Source: Eutrigla gurnardus (lineage: Eukaryota > Chordata > Actinopteri > Perciformes > Triglidae). From it: a DNA stretch of 64,000 nt. The translations under genes and the position numbers were made by a program. The stretch lies in the NCBI GenBank assembly GCA_963514095.1, contig OY741272.1, positions 24,755,230 through 24,819,229 on the forward strand. Reading direction: 5' to 3'. The first letter of the stretch is position 1. Each line of letters begins with the position of its first letter. Below, piece by piece: positions 39,133 to 52,800 of the stretch. The notes beneath the pieces were generated by a model. It saw only the letters and a program-made list of their open reading frames with translations. It searched no databases and had not been told where the DNA came from.

Positions 39133-42100
39133 CGGACTGACTGCCACTTTGACAGGGAATGCCTGGTGTGCAGAGGCCCATGCAGGCTCCCATGAAGTTT
39201 TCAACAGAACAAAACAGATGCATTTGTTTTCTCAATTGAAGGAATTTGCTAATGTGCATATACAAGGGTAAATAGTTTGGCTTATTTGCGGCAGGCAAGT
39301 GGGCAGAGCTCTCCGTCGCTCGGCCAACCAGCTGGGGCTCCTGTGTTGAGAGAGAGAAAGGCTTTGATACCCCCCCCCCCACCATCTCCCTCTCTTCATT
39401 TAGTATCATCCCTGGCTCAACACAATAACTTGATTTTCCTCTAACTGCCATCTTAATGATTTTTAACTGCTTGCTTTCATGTGCCGCCTCTCCCCTCCCC
39501 CTCTCAAACGTTTGATGGAAGACGCTCGACAGCCAAGTTAAACATAGCTCATATTCGTGGTGACAGTCGTCGCACTATAAAAATGTTGCTATTTTTCATT
39601 TGCAGAAGGCAGAATTAAATGTCTTTCTACCGCACGGGGCTATTTTCAGCGCCCGCTCATAAAGTCATGAAGCGACATGTGACTTTTAAAACTGCAATCT
39701 TTTTTTCTCTTCAGATAGGAGACGGGATCAGTTTTATCAAAGGATATTTAACTTTTTGTTCAGAAAATCATACGAAATGAAGTCGAAGGCATGGCAACAA
39801 CAACATTTTTATTCTCCACAGAATGTGCATCCGCGTTGTCATCCTCGCGTTGACCTTGTGTCTCAGTGAACTCCTCACATATGGACGTCTCCGGGAGTTT
39901 TTTTTTTTTTCTGACAATGAGCCAGAGGAGCTTTTCATAGAAATTGCTTTTTCCGTATACGAAGGCCACTCAAGATTCTGTTCAAGCAGCATGCTAGTCA
40001 TAAAACAGGTCTGAAGCAAATCCTATTTCACCCGAGCTTGATAAATAATTTAAAATGACTAATAGTGCCTTGTGACAGAGAATGTATCGCCGTGGCGTAT
40101 CAGATAGCGGCGGTTTTGGCCCGAGGCGTAATTTGTTTGCAAAAATAATTACTCCTGTATTGGATCCTGGTTAAATATTAAAAGGGTTAGCATTAGGAAT
40201 GGGGTAGCATTCAGTCTACTTGTGGGCAAACCCCATGGCTTTAGACATCACCGCTGCTGACAGGCTGCCATCTTTATTTTCCTATTCAAACTGGTACATT
40301 GCTGGATTTAAATAAAAGAGCAATGCAATGTTATGACCTTCTCTTGTGTGCTTTGCCACCGAGCTTTGAGGACTAATCCCAATGTTTTATGAGCAGGGAG
40401 CGTCGGATTGTCTGTTGAGTTCAGCTGGGAGGAACCAAAGAGCATTAAGACCCTATAGATCATGGAGGGAACCATAGGACCTCCCCCTCAAAAAACCTGT
40501 TCCAGTGTGATTGGAGATAGCAATGTGTGTGAGTGACTGGCTGATTAAACATATATATATATAATTTAATTACAGCCAGGACCCATATATCATCACACAG
40601 ATGGCTCCTCTTTAAACAAGGACCGTGTTGTTGTCTAAAGGTGAAGGAGCACGTCAGCCAACTTTAAAGACGGTGGAAACCCAGTCTGGCTGCACCTTAT
40701 TAAACGCTCCTACTATAACCATGTGCTGCAGGTCTCATCGCTCCAGATCCTGATACAGTGTTGTCCTTGTACCCAGCCAAAGAGAATTACACCCCCCCCC
40801 CCACCCCTCCTCCTCCTCCCCATCTGTGGTTCTTTTTATTATGGCATTTACATAAACACACTGCCTTCGAGTAGACTTGAATGACTTGATGACTTTGCCG
40901 TCACCGATCCTTAAAGCAGAATGTCCTTCTACCACACCTCGGCTAATAAAGAGCAACTAAGGCCGATGTGAAAGTGGATGCAGGATGTTTTTCCCCCGCA
41001 CGTATTATTCCATACCTGACGCAGAAATCCACACGTTACACAAATCTGTTAAACCAGGGATGCGAACACGAGCTGCTTTCAGCCCGCAAATAAACTGCTT
41101 TTGAGCATTGAGTGCGTAAAACTCACAGTGACTTAAATGAAATGTCCTCGAGCCTTTTGAAAATGTGTTTTCTGTTCCGCGTTTTCAACAGAAAACGCGT
41201 GAAGAACATTAACACGCACCATTTCACATGAGTTCTAAAAAAAAAACCAGAGTCTCTGTTGCGGCCGTCGCCATAGAAACGGAGGCTCTTGTTCCGAAAA
41301 TTGTCCGTGTGCCTCTGAAGGTGCAACACCTGAATTAGACTGTTTAGCCGTGTTTTTTTTTTATAACTGCCTGCCCCAACCAACAGCTGTGCTCTTTAGG
41401 GACGGGGAGGGCCCTTGAGCCAGCCTCTCATCTCACTGCTATTGTTTGCCCAGGTGGGCCAGGACGCCCCGTCTCCCCCCCCCCTCCTCCTCTACCTCCT
41501 TCCCTCTATCTCTTCCTCTTTCTCCCCCTCTTCTCTCTCTCTCTCTCTCTCTGTCTTTGTTCCACGGGGACCTGTGGTCCAACTGAAATTCTCAGTTACA
41601 CAAAGAAAACCAAATTGGCTTTCATCTGCAGCCCGTTACCAGCTGTGTGTGCATTGTGCGTTTATTCGGCGTCTCGGCACCGAAAAAAGAAAAAAAAAAG
41701 TATGGATTTTTACGCCATGACAATGTTATTATTATTGGCTTTGAGTCATGACTCTTCTTGCAGAAAAGGCTTTTCTCTCCTCCACGACTCCAAAGTAGAT
41801 TTCTAATTTCTTATCAAAGTTCTTGGGCGTGTTACAACGTGGCCGCCATGATCCCGTTCTCCACGCCACACGTCCTCCAAGACACATAGGTGCTGGAGGA
41901 GACACCCAGTGTCACCACAATCAGGTCTTCTTTTAAGGCGTGTTCGTTCCCCGTTCCTGCTGAGTGTATTTGAGGGAGTACAGAAGAGGGAGAGTGGCCC
42001 ATTTAACATACCAGGACGTTCTGGCACTGCTCAGGGCACCGAGAAGAGAACAGCTGAGAAAACAGCAGGGAACTTTCATTAGTGATCCCTGCCCCTTGTC

Positions 42101-42531
42101 CCCCTTTCCCTTCTCTTTTACATCTTTCCGCCCATCGTCATCCTCTCTTAACCTCCTCCTGTTTCTGTTCATCTCTCCCTTCCTCTCTTCTCTCTCTCTC
42201 CATTTCCTTTACCCTGACCTCTGTCCTTCAAGCATATCTGCCTGGCATTTCAATCATCACATCCAGAGGACATATAGGATCACAAAGGCTCATCCCTCTC
42301 AGCTGGCTGGAAGGGGCCGAGAGCTCTCTGTATATACTGTATGGGCTACTCGTATGTCTGCAGCGTTCAACAGATCCCAGGCTGATGATGATGTGCTTTG
42401 AATATGGACAAAGAAAGCTGCTCATTTACTGAATATGTAGCGCAGAGGAGTTTGTAGAAATATGGGTAAATGCTGCAAACAGGTGGTGAAGGGAAAAGCA
42501 GGTCAGCTGCTTAGTGTGCCTTCCTTTGTGC

Positions 42532-42594
<63 letters not shown>

Positions 42595-45500
42595 ACAGGT
42601 GTCCTACAGTCGAGTATCTTTACCCACAAGCAACGCAGACGCCGTGGCTGTGACGGAGTTAACGCTGCCGCTGAGTCAAAGGCGAGCGTTGCCGCAGGAG
42701 GAAAGAGTTTAACAGACTCCTTGAACTCATGTGAACCACCATGTGCTCTCTCTCTCTCTCTCTGTCTCTCTCTGTCTCTCTCTCGATGCACACTGCAGCT
42801 TAAGTCAGTCATAACCACAGCGGCGCTACAGAAACGGCAGCATCAGTTAAAAAAAGACCCTGTTTGTTTGTTTGTGTACCCTTTCTTCCTGGGAGCGGGT
42901 GGAGGGAGGGTGGGGGGGGATGACTAAGTGCAGCGAATCATAACTGAGTCAAGGAGAGTGCTGGTGCAGTGGAGAGACTCACCGAGCTACCTGTCACATT
43001 ATCACATTATCGTCTCCTCTTTGTTTTCAGCCCCAACAAAAAAAAAAACGGGCTCCTTGCTCCTTTTGAAAGCGTTACCAAGTCATGATTTATGAAACGA
43101 AGCCATTTTGTCAGGCTAATTGCACGAAAAAAAGCCGGCTGCTGAAGCATCTGAGGACAAGTTATAACAGCCCCCTTTTTTAGATATACGGCAGACAGCT
43201 GGAGCAGGGAAGAGCCTGGACCGGAGCAAATCATCGGTCGCCAGTGTTGAGCCTGCGTGCAACAGACGATGACCCTCAGTTTGCAGCCGCCACATGAGCC
43301 CAGGTTTTTTTTCTTTTTCAGCAGTTTATTTTACAGCACGTTGCCTGGAGCAGAACAATCCGACTATAATAATATATAAGGATTTATGGGGTTATTTCTG
43401 CAGCAAAGCAACAGTGTTGGTTGACCCCCCCTCCAAATAAGTGCAGCAGCATGCTCCGACACACCTCCCGCCTCCTCCTCTCCCCCCCGTTTGTTCAGCC
43501 AGGAGTGAGGAGTGCTGTTTGCATTACAAGGTTCCCGTGGAGCGGAATGAAACGCAGACAGAGCTGTGAGCGAAACGAACACTCTCAGGGTGGCCCCCCG
43601 CGCTAATTACAACTGGGGTGCATTTACTGATTATAGTTAAGTGGTCCAAAATGGTCCCCTGCTCTCTGTTACATTGACCCGCTCCCTCCCCTGGTGGATG
43701 TGGTCAATAGCAGGCCTGTTGAGATGCCTTTCCAGTGAGGGAAGAGAACAGGGTCCAATCAGGCCCGTCTCCTCGCTTCATCTCGAAGCACAGGAAAGGA
43801 ACGGAAGAGGGGGTTTTACATCAAAATGTACAACAAAGAGAGCGACGGAGTGGACAAATAACATGTTAAACTAATAGTTTGGCTTCTGCAGAGGTTAAAA
43901 TGATTTCCCTTAAATGTTCTTTTATGACTATTCATGTCTGCAAAGACACGCGTGGTCAAACGGAAATTCGCGGAATGGAAATTACAGAAGTTTTTTTAAA
44001 TCCTCGCTTAAAAATCCGGGGGAAGGAGACGGGCCCGGGTCAGAGTTTTTGTTATTCTCTTTCTTCCCCCGTTGCCTGCACCGTAACAGGAGGCCCCGCA
44101 GTGGGAGAGCAGGCCCGCGGTGCTGTAACAGCCACTGGATCACACAGGCTTTGATCTCCTGTGGGATAGACTTTAGGCCTGCTGATGAGGAGGTGGAGAT
44201 CTCATACCCCCCTCTAGTGCCGGCTCACTAGCAGGTCTCTCTTTTTTTTAACCAAACGGAGCATATCTTTAGGCCGGGGTGTCACAAGCGCTGGTGGATT
44301 TGTTTGCAGTCTTTATTCACATGAATATAAAGTGAGCTCTGCCTCTGCTTTTCTGGATTGTTTTTCCTGAACACAAAGACAAAGAGGCCGTCTCTCACGT
44401 CGTCTCTCCTAAGGAGTTATTTCCTTTTTCTCAGAAGGGGTTTGAGTCTTACAACAGGTCTAGTGTTTTTACATAACCCTCACATAGTGATGTAATTCCT
44501 TCTCCCCCTGAATGCCGGTGTCAAAAAACCCCGGGACCGCGTCCCCGCTCGCCGTTCAGTCTGCTTGTGTCATAATCTCTCGTATGCCTGGCCCGCTCCC
44601 GCTCCAATTTATGTAATTAACTGATGTCATTGCTCTGGATTGCTTGCAAACACAGTATCACTGCAGCCCTGATTTCCCTAAAAAAAGTAACACAAATCCT
44701 TGTGGACCTGTGGTCTATTAAGGCTGTTATTCACATATAGTTATATGAGGGGGATATTAAAAGACAGAAAATAACAAGCCCCATTACATAAACATGGAGA
44801 AGTAAATGGGGTCGAAAAAAAAAAAGTTTATTTTATTATAAGAACTAGCAAAATTAATACATGCCAATTAAAGGGGCGAGCGCTTTATGAGTTTGGCTTG
44901 CAGACGTAGAGGGATTTGTGTGTGTGTGTGTTTAAATGGGTGTATAGCATTGTGTGAAACCTGTTCTTTTAGACTACAAATACACAATAATAGCACACAA
45001 CATCCAGGCTCTGCTTTTACAAAAACAAAATAAATACTCCCATCATCATCGCTGGGTGGGACTTCTCCTGTTTGTGTACATGGGTGGCTGTTTGCACCCC
45101 TGTATGCACATCTGTGTGTACCAGCACAAACAAACATCCAACTGTGCCGGATGATTAGATTTCCAGGGCATGGTCAGCGGCTCGTATGAGCTCATGCATC
45201 TTTACAGTGTGAGGGAAGGCAGACGTTCTGGCAGAGCGAGCGGACCTGACCTACAAACCGTCAGACAGACATATAGACGGACGCTTAAGCCGGAGACAAC
45301 CGGGGCGTCAGGGAGACAGGCTGGCAATCTAGCAGATTGGTGAGAGACAGAAAAACAGACAGGAGAGAGAGACAGGGAGGGGGGGGGGGGGTCTGGCTGC
45401 AGGGAGAGACGGTGCTTTGAATGAACATTTAGGTTAGACAGCAGACAACAGTTAGACAGGTTCGCAGCTGCCCTCAGACATAGAAGCAGCCATCCAGGAC

Positions 45501-46792
45501 GCGTCGCATCGCTCCAGGCCCAGTGTCGGCCCTCCCGACTGGGGCAGGGACTCTGCCTCCGCCCCCCCAGAGGGGAAGTAGATCCAAGGACGTTTCCCGA
45601 AAGTTTCCACGCTTGCATATCTGATCTCAATCCAGCCTTGTTTGTTTGGCCTGCAACATGCTCCGCTGCACCGACCCACATTAACAGACTTAACCCTCGG
45701 ACGGCCCGACGAACGCGTTCTCGTCTCATCACCGGCGTGACATTTAGGCTAGCGTGTGATGGGGTTTGTGTTTCCTGTGTCCCCGTGCACCATGCCTGAT
45801 GATAATGAAGGGGGGGAAACAGGGCCAGAGGAGATGGGTGGGGTCAATATGCTAATAGTGGGTGTACATTTAGATGCCTCGCTACCAGCGTGGAGTGGTT
45901 TGGAGAGACAGGCTATCATTCTCCACCTCCTTTCCCCTCATTATCCCCCCGCGTCTCTCTCCATCTCCGTCCTCCCCCATCCCCTGCTTTCCGCTCTCAT
46001 CTCTCTCCATGCCCTTCATCTTCTACCCCCCCTGCATGCACCCACCCGCTCCATCCCCTTCCTGGTAACCCCCCCCACACACACACACACACTCCAAACG
46101 CCTCTCACCCACAATATGAGATACATTTGTTTTCCTCCGCCCGGCAACGAGAGTGGGGATGCGTGGCATGCAAAGTGCTGATGTGTTGGTTTCTGGGTAA
46201 TTATAACATCCCTCGGTCTCCAAGAAAAACTCTAAACTAATGTTTAATTTGCCTCTTCGCTCAAAGGAAGCCCTCCTTTGTTATTGCCGTGGCAATTAGC
46301 CGGAGCCAAGGCCCAGGCATTTCCTGTGATTGTTGCGATTTGCATAGAGAGCGAATCAAAGGGAGTATGGAGACCCTAAACCCCTCTTCTCTCGCCGCCA
46401 TTACAACCACACAATCCTCCATTCTCACCTCTTCCTTCACTTCCGCCCCTCCCTCTATCACCGACTCGCCATCGGTGGCCTAGCAACCGAAACGTCAACC
46501 TCCGATACCTCTGTAAATTGCGGCTAGTTGACAGGTGGGGGATTGACTAACTGGAGGGCACAGCAACAACACTGATGTTTTTTCTCTCCTTTGATGAAAG
46601 CGGCAGAGGGTCATGTGTCTCCTCCCCTGCACGATCCCTAATGGTCATCCTCTCGTTTGAGCCGATAGCATCTAATTAACTGGCCGTTTCGTAACCGAGC
46701 TGGTCGCGTCCCGCCGAGGACGCCGCTAATGGAAGTTGCTAATTGAAGGTATAAACATACCGCGTGCAGATAAAGATGCTACGCCGGCCTCT

Positions 46793-46837
<45 letters not shown>

Positions 46838-49800
46838 ACTGCGGTGTTTGCAGCACGGAGGCCCATGTGTAGTTAATGGGATTATCAGTCAAAAAAATAA
46901 ACAGAAGATGTTGGCGAACGTGCCGTTCTGCAGGTCCCGAGGGGGAAATCATTAACTAGCATCACGGCATCACCATGGCTTTAGTGTTCTCTGCTCCGTC
47001 CAGATAAGGATCCGGAAGGCTCCCATTGGCTCGTACCCTCCATCCAATCCCCCCCCCAGTTGACTTATTATTTCATTAGCAGCAGCGTCATATTGATTAT
47101 CACCGAGTACCTTTCTTAAGTCTCCGTTTCCCACCCTGGATGAACTCCCACGCCGGCCCACCTCCGCTCCGGCTTTGCTAAGCTCGACTTTCATTAGACT
47201 ACCTTGAATGAATTTGCATCGCCTTATCAGCACCTTCCTCCCGCGTCCGCGCTTACTATAATGGCACCACTGTGCGATACGATAGCCACGTTTGCTCCGC
47301 TGCTTCTCTCCGACGCTCTCATCAGATTATTAGAACTGGTATTTTCTCATTTGTGGGTTTTAGTGCTGAGAGCTGTGGCTTCGGGGAGCCTGTTTAGTGG
47401 AAAGAGAGAGAGAGATAGTTAGAAAGAGGAGAGAGAGAATGCAAATGAGATAAAAAAAAAAGAGGAGTAGGCAGGGAGCTAATGGCGAGATGGAGGGTAA
47501 GCTGTAGGGACTGTTAAACCTTAGGAGTGGCTAATCCATGAGATGGCCCGCTCTGAGCTCATCTGCTCTGGACTGGCGTGGTCGCGGCCGGGCGGGTGGC
47601 ACATCCAGGGCCCCGGCAGTCAGACGTAGCCTCCTGATCTATATTTCAAAGCCAAGAGTGGAGAGGAATTCAGTAATGAGCTCTCATCTTCTTTTCGGTA
47701 GAGGAAGACTCTCTTTGTGGAACTAATTGAAAGTGGCATGTGGAGCGCCGGGGAGTACTTTGGGGGCCGTGCCACGTTTCAAGGGATGTGGAGAGATAAG
47801 TCTGCACGCCGCCGTGGCTTTTTGTGTCACGGGTCTGAAATAAACCGCTCGCCTTGTTTTCGAGAGCGATGCACTTTACGGCTGCCATTGTGGGAGGGGC
47901 GTTGTGTTTTTGTTTGTGTGTGTGTGTGATTTTGTCGACTGTAACCTGTGTCCATTTCTGAAATGACAACCCCTCCCTCCCCTTTAATAAATCTAGTTTT
48001 CTGTGTCAGCTCATCAGAGATGCAGTGTGTGTGTGTGTGTGTGTGTGTGCGTGTGTGTGTGTGTGTGTGTGTGCGTGTGCGTGTGCGTTTGTGCAGCCAC
48101 GTGTGTGTGTTGTTTGGGCTCTCTGAGCAGTGGAGGAGCAGCTCTGATGGGAGATGGGCTTTCTCTATTTCAGATATGGAAATGGCCCCGAGACGTATGC
48201 AGTTAGACTGATATACTGCGTGGCATTTACCGAAATGATGAAACGGAGCCCGGCCTTAACTATTTACACACACACACACACACACGAACACTAACACACT
48301 CAGAGACATGTAAATGTACGATCAGTTGGGGTATTTTGCCGTGCTCGTCATTCAGCCTTTTAGATTTTTTGGTATATCATTTCCATTCTGTGGCTTCAGT
48401 GAGAAGCTTGTGGACACGAAGGACGTCATGTTGCTGAGGCTTCTTCATTTTTAGTATTAATTATATTCTGATATCCAGTCCGTCAACTCGTTCTCACCTT
48501 TAATTGATGGTCTGGTAAACGATAGCACACACACACCTTCTCCTGTCAACGATGAGCAGTCATGTCTCCGTGCTGCTTCGCAAACTTGTCACGTCCCTGT
48601 TTTTATTTATTGCATTGCGGGGGTCAGTTTCACATATCGACTGCTGTTGCTGTTTCGCCGGCAACGAGATAGCCGCGCACTACCAGATGAAGTTATTAGA
48701 TTATGTCTGTTTGCAGACTCTTTTCTTTTTTTTTTACCCCACCTTAAAGAGAAAACCGCCGCTGCTGGGAAAATAAAGTGATATTCAATAGTAGCAGTAT
48801 TCAAAAAAGACCTCATTAACATCCGGCTCTTTGTCATCTCAATCCACTGTTGTGCCACTTCATGTAAGCTGTGAATGAGCCGACATGGTCCCCTCCTTTC
48901 TCCTCTATTTGAAACACCGACGCCGGGGGTTGAAAGAGAAGATAGTTCAGGTTTTTTAGGGTGTGTTACACGATGAACAGAAAGGGGAGGGTAAATAATA
49001 ATGGGGATGGTGAAAGTTGAGCCAGGGAGGCGAGGGAGCGGACCCCAGCTCGGTGCCCAGCTGTGAGGCTGTCCCCTGGGCTTCGGGAGGCTGTGGAATG
49101 TGGCTGATGTCTCTGTTTGGGCTGGAGATAGCGAAGGCCCGGGGCGTGCAGCTGTGAGCATTGATGTCTGGGAGAAGTGTGTGTGTGTGTGTGTGTGTTA
49201 AAAGGAGGAGAGCGGAGACATTTGTGGATGCATTTATGTGTTTTTTTTGCCCACAGCTTATGGGCATGTTTGTATTCATACTTGACGTCGGCCCACAGTC
49301 CCTATCTCTCAGGGAAAAGGAGCGACGTTTCAGACTCATTTCCTGTTTGAGGGTTCAGGCCACGCTCTTTCGCCCCGCTCGCCAGAGACGTCTGGAATGC
49401 GAGACAGAACCACAACAAGCTACCCCCCCTCAAGGATCGGTCGGTTTTGCCAGTCAGCTGAGAGCGGCTTTGTTGGGAGCGAGCCTGTCAGCCAGAGATG
49501 ACAGCTCGCTTTTGTTCTGGAGCTTTCCTGTCCTGTCCTGGGCAAAGGGTCGGTTAAAGTGCATGGAGGAGCCGTAAAGCACCACTCCCTTACTCCCCCC
49601 CACCCCTCTTGTTTTTTTCCCGCCACTCTGATCCCCACTGGTCATATTTCCCACCCACCGACCAATTATAGTGCCCTATGTGTCGGGGAGAAGTGATCTG
49701 ATTGGCTGTGTCGGGGGTGTCTGGGAGGTCAGAGCTGTGTTCATTTCACACTGTGTCCTTTTGGACTCCCTCCAGCAGCAGCACCCTCAGTGCACTCACA

Positions 49801-52800
49801 CAGACAGCAGAAGAAGAAAATAGAGAGAGACAGAGACGGAGAGAGAGAGGGAGAGAGGGAGACAAATAGACGAGAAAAAGGGAGAATTCCTCCGCACACA
49901 GCCTTCAGCGCGATGTGATTTCTTGCCTGCGATATCGTAAACGTGTCATGTTTAGCGCCGTTTTAAAACATTCACATCGTACTGCTGCTCTACAGTCGGC
50001 GCTCATACTGTAAAAGTGTCTGATGCCTTCAACTCGACAACAGAAAGAAATATTCAGAGCCTGAATGCCTTTGTTGTGTGTGTGTGTGTGTGTGTGTGTG
50101 TGAGTGTGTGTTCAGTGAGAAGGCACGGTCTTCCCTCTGGGCAAGGTAAACCTAGACAGGAAAACACCTGGCTGGTTAAGGAAGGCAACCATCAGTTACA
50201 GAGCTGTCACAGGACGTGCATATCTGTGTGGAATGTTTTTTATCGCATGCAGACCACGATGAAAGCATATTTGTCATCTGGGTCCATGAAAGAGCAGAAT
50301 CTTGTCTGTCATTAGAGTCCCAGAGAGCGACCGTCTCCAGTCTCAGGCAGCGATCGCGTCTTTTTTTGGACCGCTCGGCTCGTAAACACGACCTTTCCCC
50401 CCCGTCTGTATCGGTTTTTAACTCGGGGGCTGAATAGAAACCTAAAGACATAAGGGTGATTTGGCTTGCAGCCTTTCTCTTCATGTTTATGGCTGGATAT
50501 GATTCATGGAAGTCATGCCTTATTATTATTTTAGACTTAAGCAATTTGAAGATGTCATTTTGAGCCGTGGGAAAATATAATGGGTATATTTCACTATTTT
50601 ATTAACTAAACGATTCATGAGTTAACAAAAAAAGTGAATTCATAGTGAAAATAATTGCTAATTCCATCAGCAGCGTTAAGCTGTTGATGGGAGGTATGTA
50701 TATTAACCCTTACTTACCCCCCAAATGTCCCTATATTGTGGACGTAGCAACACGATAGCCAGAATAGATCAATCCGTGTCAAATTACTGCTCCGATGGAA
50801 TCATAGTTGTCTGCGTTCCTGTTGAGCGAGGCGGCGGCGGCAGGAATAACAATGTCGTTTTGTCCATAATAATTGAATCTTCAAGTGGCTACATGAAACG
50901 GATAATGCCGTATTGATTGTTGCTGTACAGTAATTGCTTTCCCTCAATAGAAAACGTATGGCATTAAACGGCGAGCGTGCGTTGGCTGGTTGGCGTGGTG
51001 GACCGTATATCGGGGTGAAATGATCACTCTCTATATGACAGAGGCTCGTAAAAAAAACAAAACAATGCAGGGGTATTGTCATTGCGAGGTGATTAACTGT
51101 GACTATACTGGCAGATGACTGCAGAGCACTCTGGCTTGGCCAAATTAATTACCTGTCATTGTGAATGATTGTTTTTGAAGACGTCTCGTGTTATTATTGC
51201 CCCGGCTCTAAGAGAAGGAGATCCCTCTGCAGCTCACCATGCAGCACACCTGTGTCTGATCCAAAGTTTTGTATTTGCTCTTTCATTGAGGAAGTATCTG
51301 ACTTTATAAATCCATACGTGCACACAACCATGAATATGTGTGAGATTATTAAATGACCAGCAGCAGTTTCTCAGCCATAGACATGTGTATTAATGTTGAG
51401 CACACACCTGCCCCCCCCCCCCCCTCATGGTGTTGTCTCTGATCCTCTCTTGTAAGCCCAACAAAACAACACCGTGGTTCGTCTGATGAGGCTATGAGGG
51501 ACTGGGCCTATTCGTCCAAAATTCCTTCCAAAAGCCTTAATAATCCTGCTGTTGTTTTCTCTACGTGATGACATTTCTAATTCTTGTCGGGGAAGAATGC
51601 AGCGTGACAAACCGGTGCTAAGAGCGTCTGAAGGCACAGCGGGCAGGCGGCATGCTGGGGGCAGATAGAGGAGGAGGAGGAGGAGGAGGAGACTTTGGGA
51701 TCGGTGGAGGCTTCACCTTTCTACCGAAGGACGCTCAGGGAGGGGGGGGGGGGGGGGATCTGCTTATCTTCCTTGTGTGTGATAGCCGTCGTGCATGTAT
51801 GATGTTAATTGTGGCGAAAAGGAACGGGAGGCGGTCAATCAAAGTGATCTGACCACATCTGGGTGACAATCTGGATCAGCCTCCATCAGCCTGTCCGATC
51901 CACACTAATTAACCGCGAGCCTGCTGCACTCCGGGGACCAAACGCACACATATATGCCACGAAGAAGACAGACAGACAGACAGACAGACAGAGAAACCGA
52001 TGACAGAACGAAGGAGTGAGGCTGGGGAATCACATCCGGGAGGACTCTCTATACCTGCGTGAGGTGTAGTTACATCCGTCCGCGGCCCCGGAGCTCGTGG
52101 TGAGGTAGCGCAGCCTCGGGCGGCGAGAATTCATGTCACACACAGTAGAATTTGATTAGGCGGCCGATGGTATTACTGCCCGACTGGGAGGGAGGAAGGA
52201 AGGAAGACGGTAGTCAAACAAGGGATCGTGATGGAGAGAGGAGGGGGGAGGGTGGAGGTAGAGAAATGTAGTCCATGTACTGTATGTCAGCTCGGGTTGG
52301 GGGTGGGGGTGGGGGGGTATCGGTGGAGGGGGATTTTTTGCCTTGCAAATCGCTCCCCCATGTGCTCTTTCACTTGCCCCAGAAATACGGAACTAGTCAA
52401 CCAGAGCAGCGTTTATGATTGAAACTCTGTATGTGCATGTGTGTTTTGCGTGTGTGCGTGTGTGTGTGTGTGTGCGTGCGTGTGTGTGTGTATTGAATGG
52501 CAGGGAGACGTATGTCATTACGGGAGGACGGCGCCCCCGTGGCTCCTAGCTGTATGTTCTCGGGGCGCCGCATTTCAAATGGATTTTCGGCGTCTGTTGT
52601 TTTACCACATATCCAGTACGTACGGCTCCGCCAGCAGACCGCATTGATTCTGAACCCCCCCCTCCCCCTCCCCCTCCCCCCTCCACCTCCCTCTCTTTCT
52701 CCCACAGCACCATCACTTGATCTCTGTCTCAGTCGCCCTAAATCAACAGACGTATCAATGCAGAGCCTTTTGCGATTTTTCTCGCTCCGGACTGAAGCAA

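Noticed and set aside
45202..45732. 176-codon reverse-strand frame
   Set aside because: It crosses a G-run and CT-rich tracts and has no recognisable domain.
48607..49161. 184-codon reverse-strand frame
   Set aside because: Proline/serine-rich, without family resemblance, in repeat-rich intron 2. Frames of this length arise by chance in moderately GC-rich introns.
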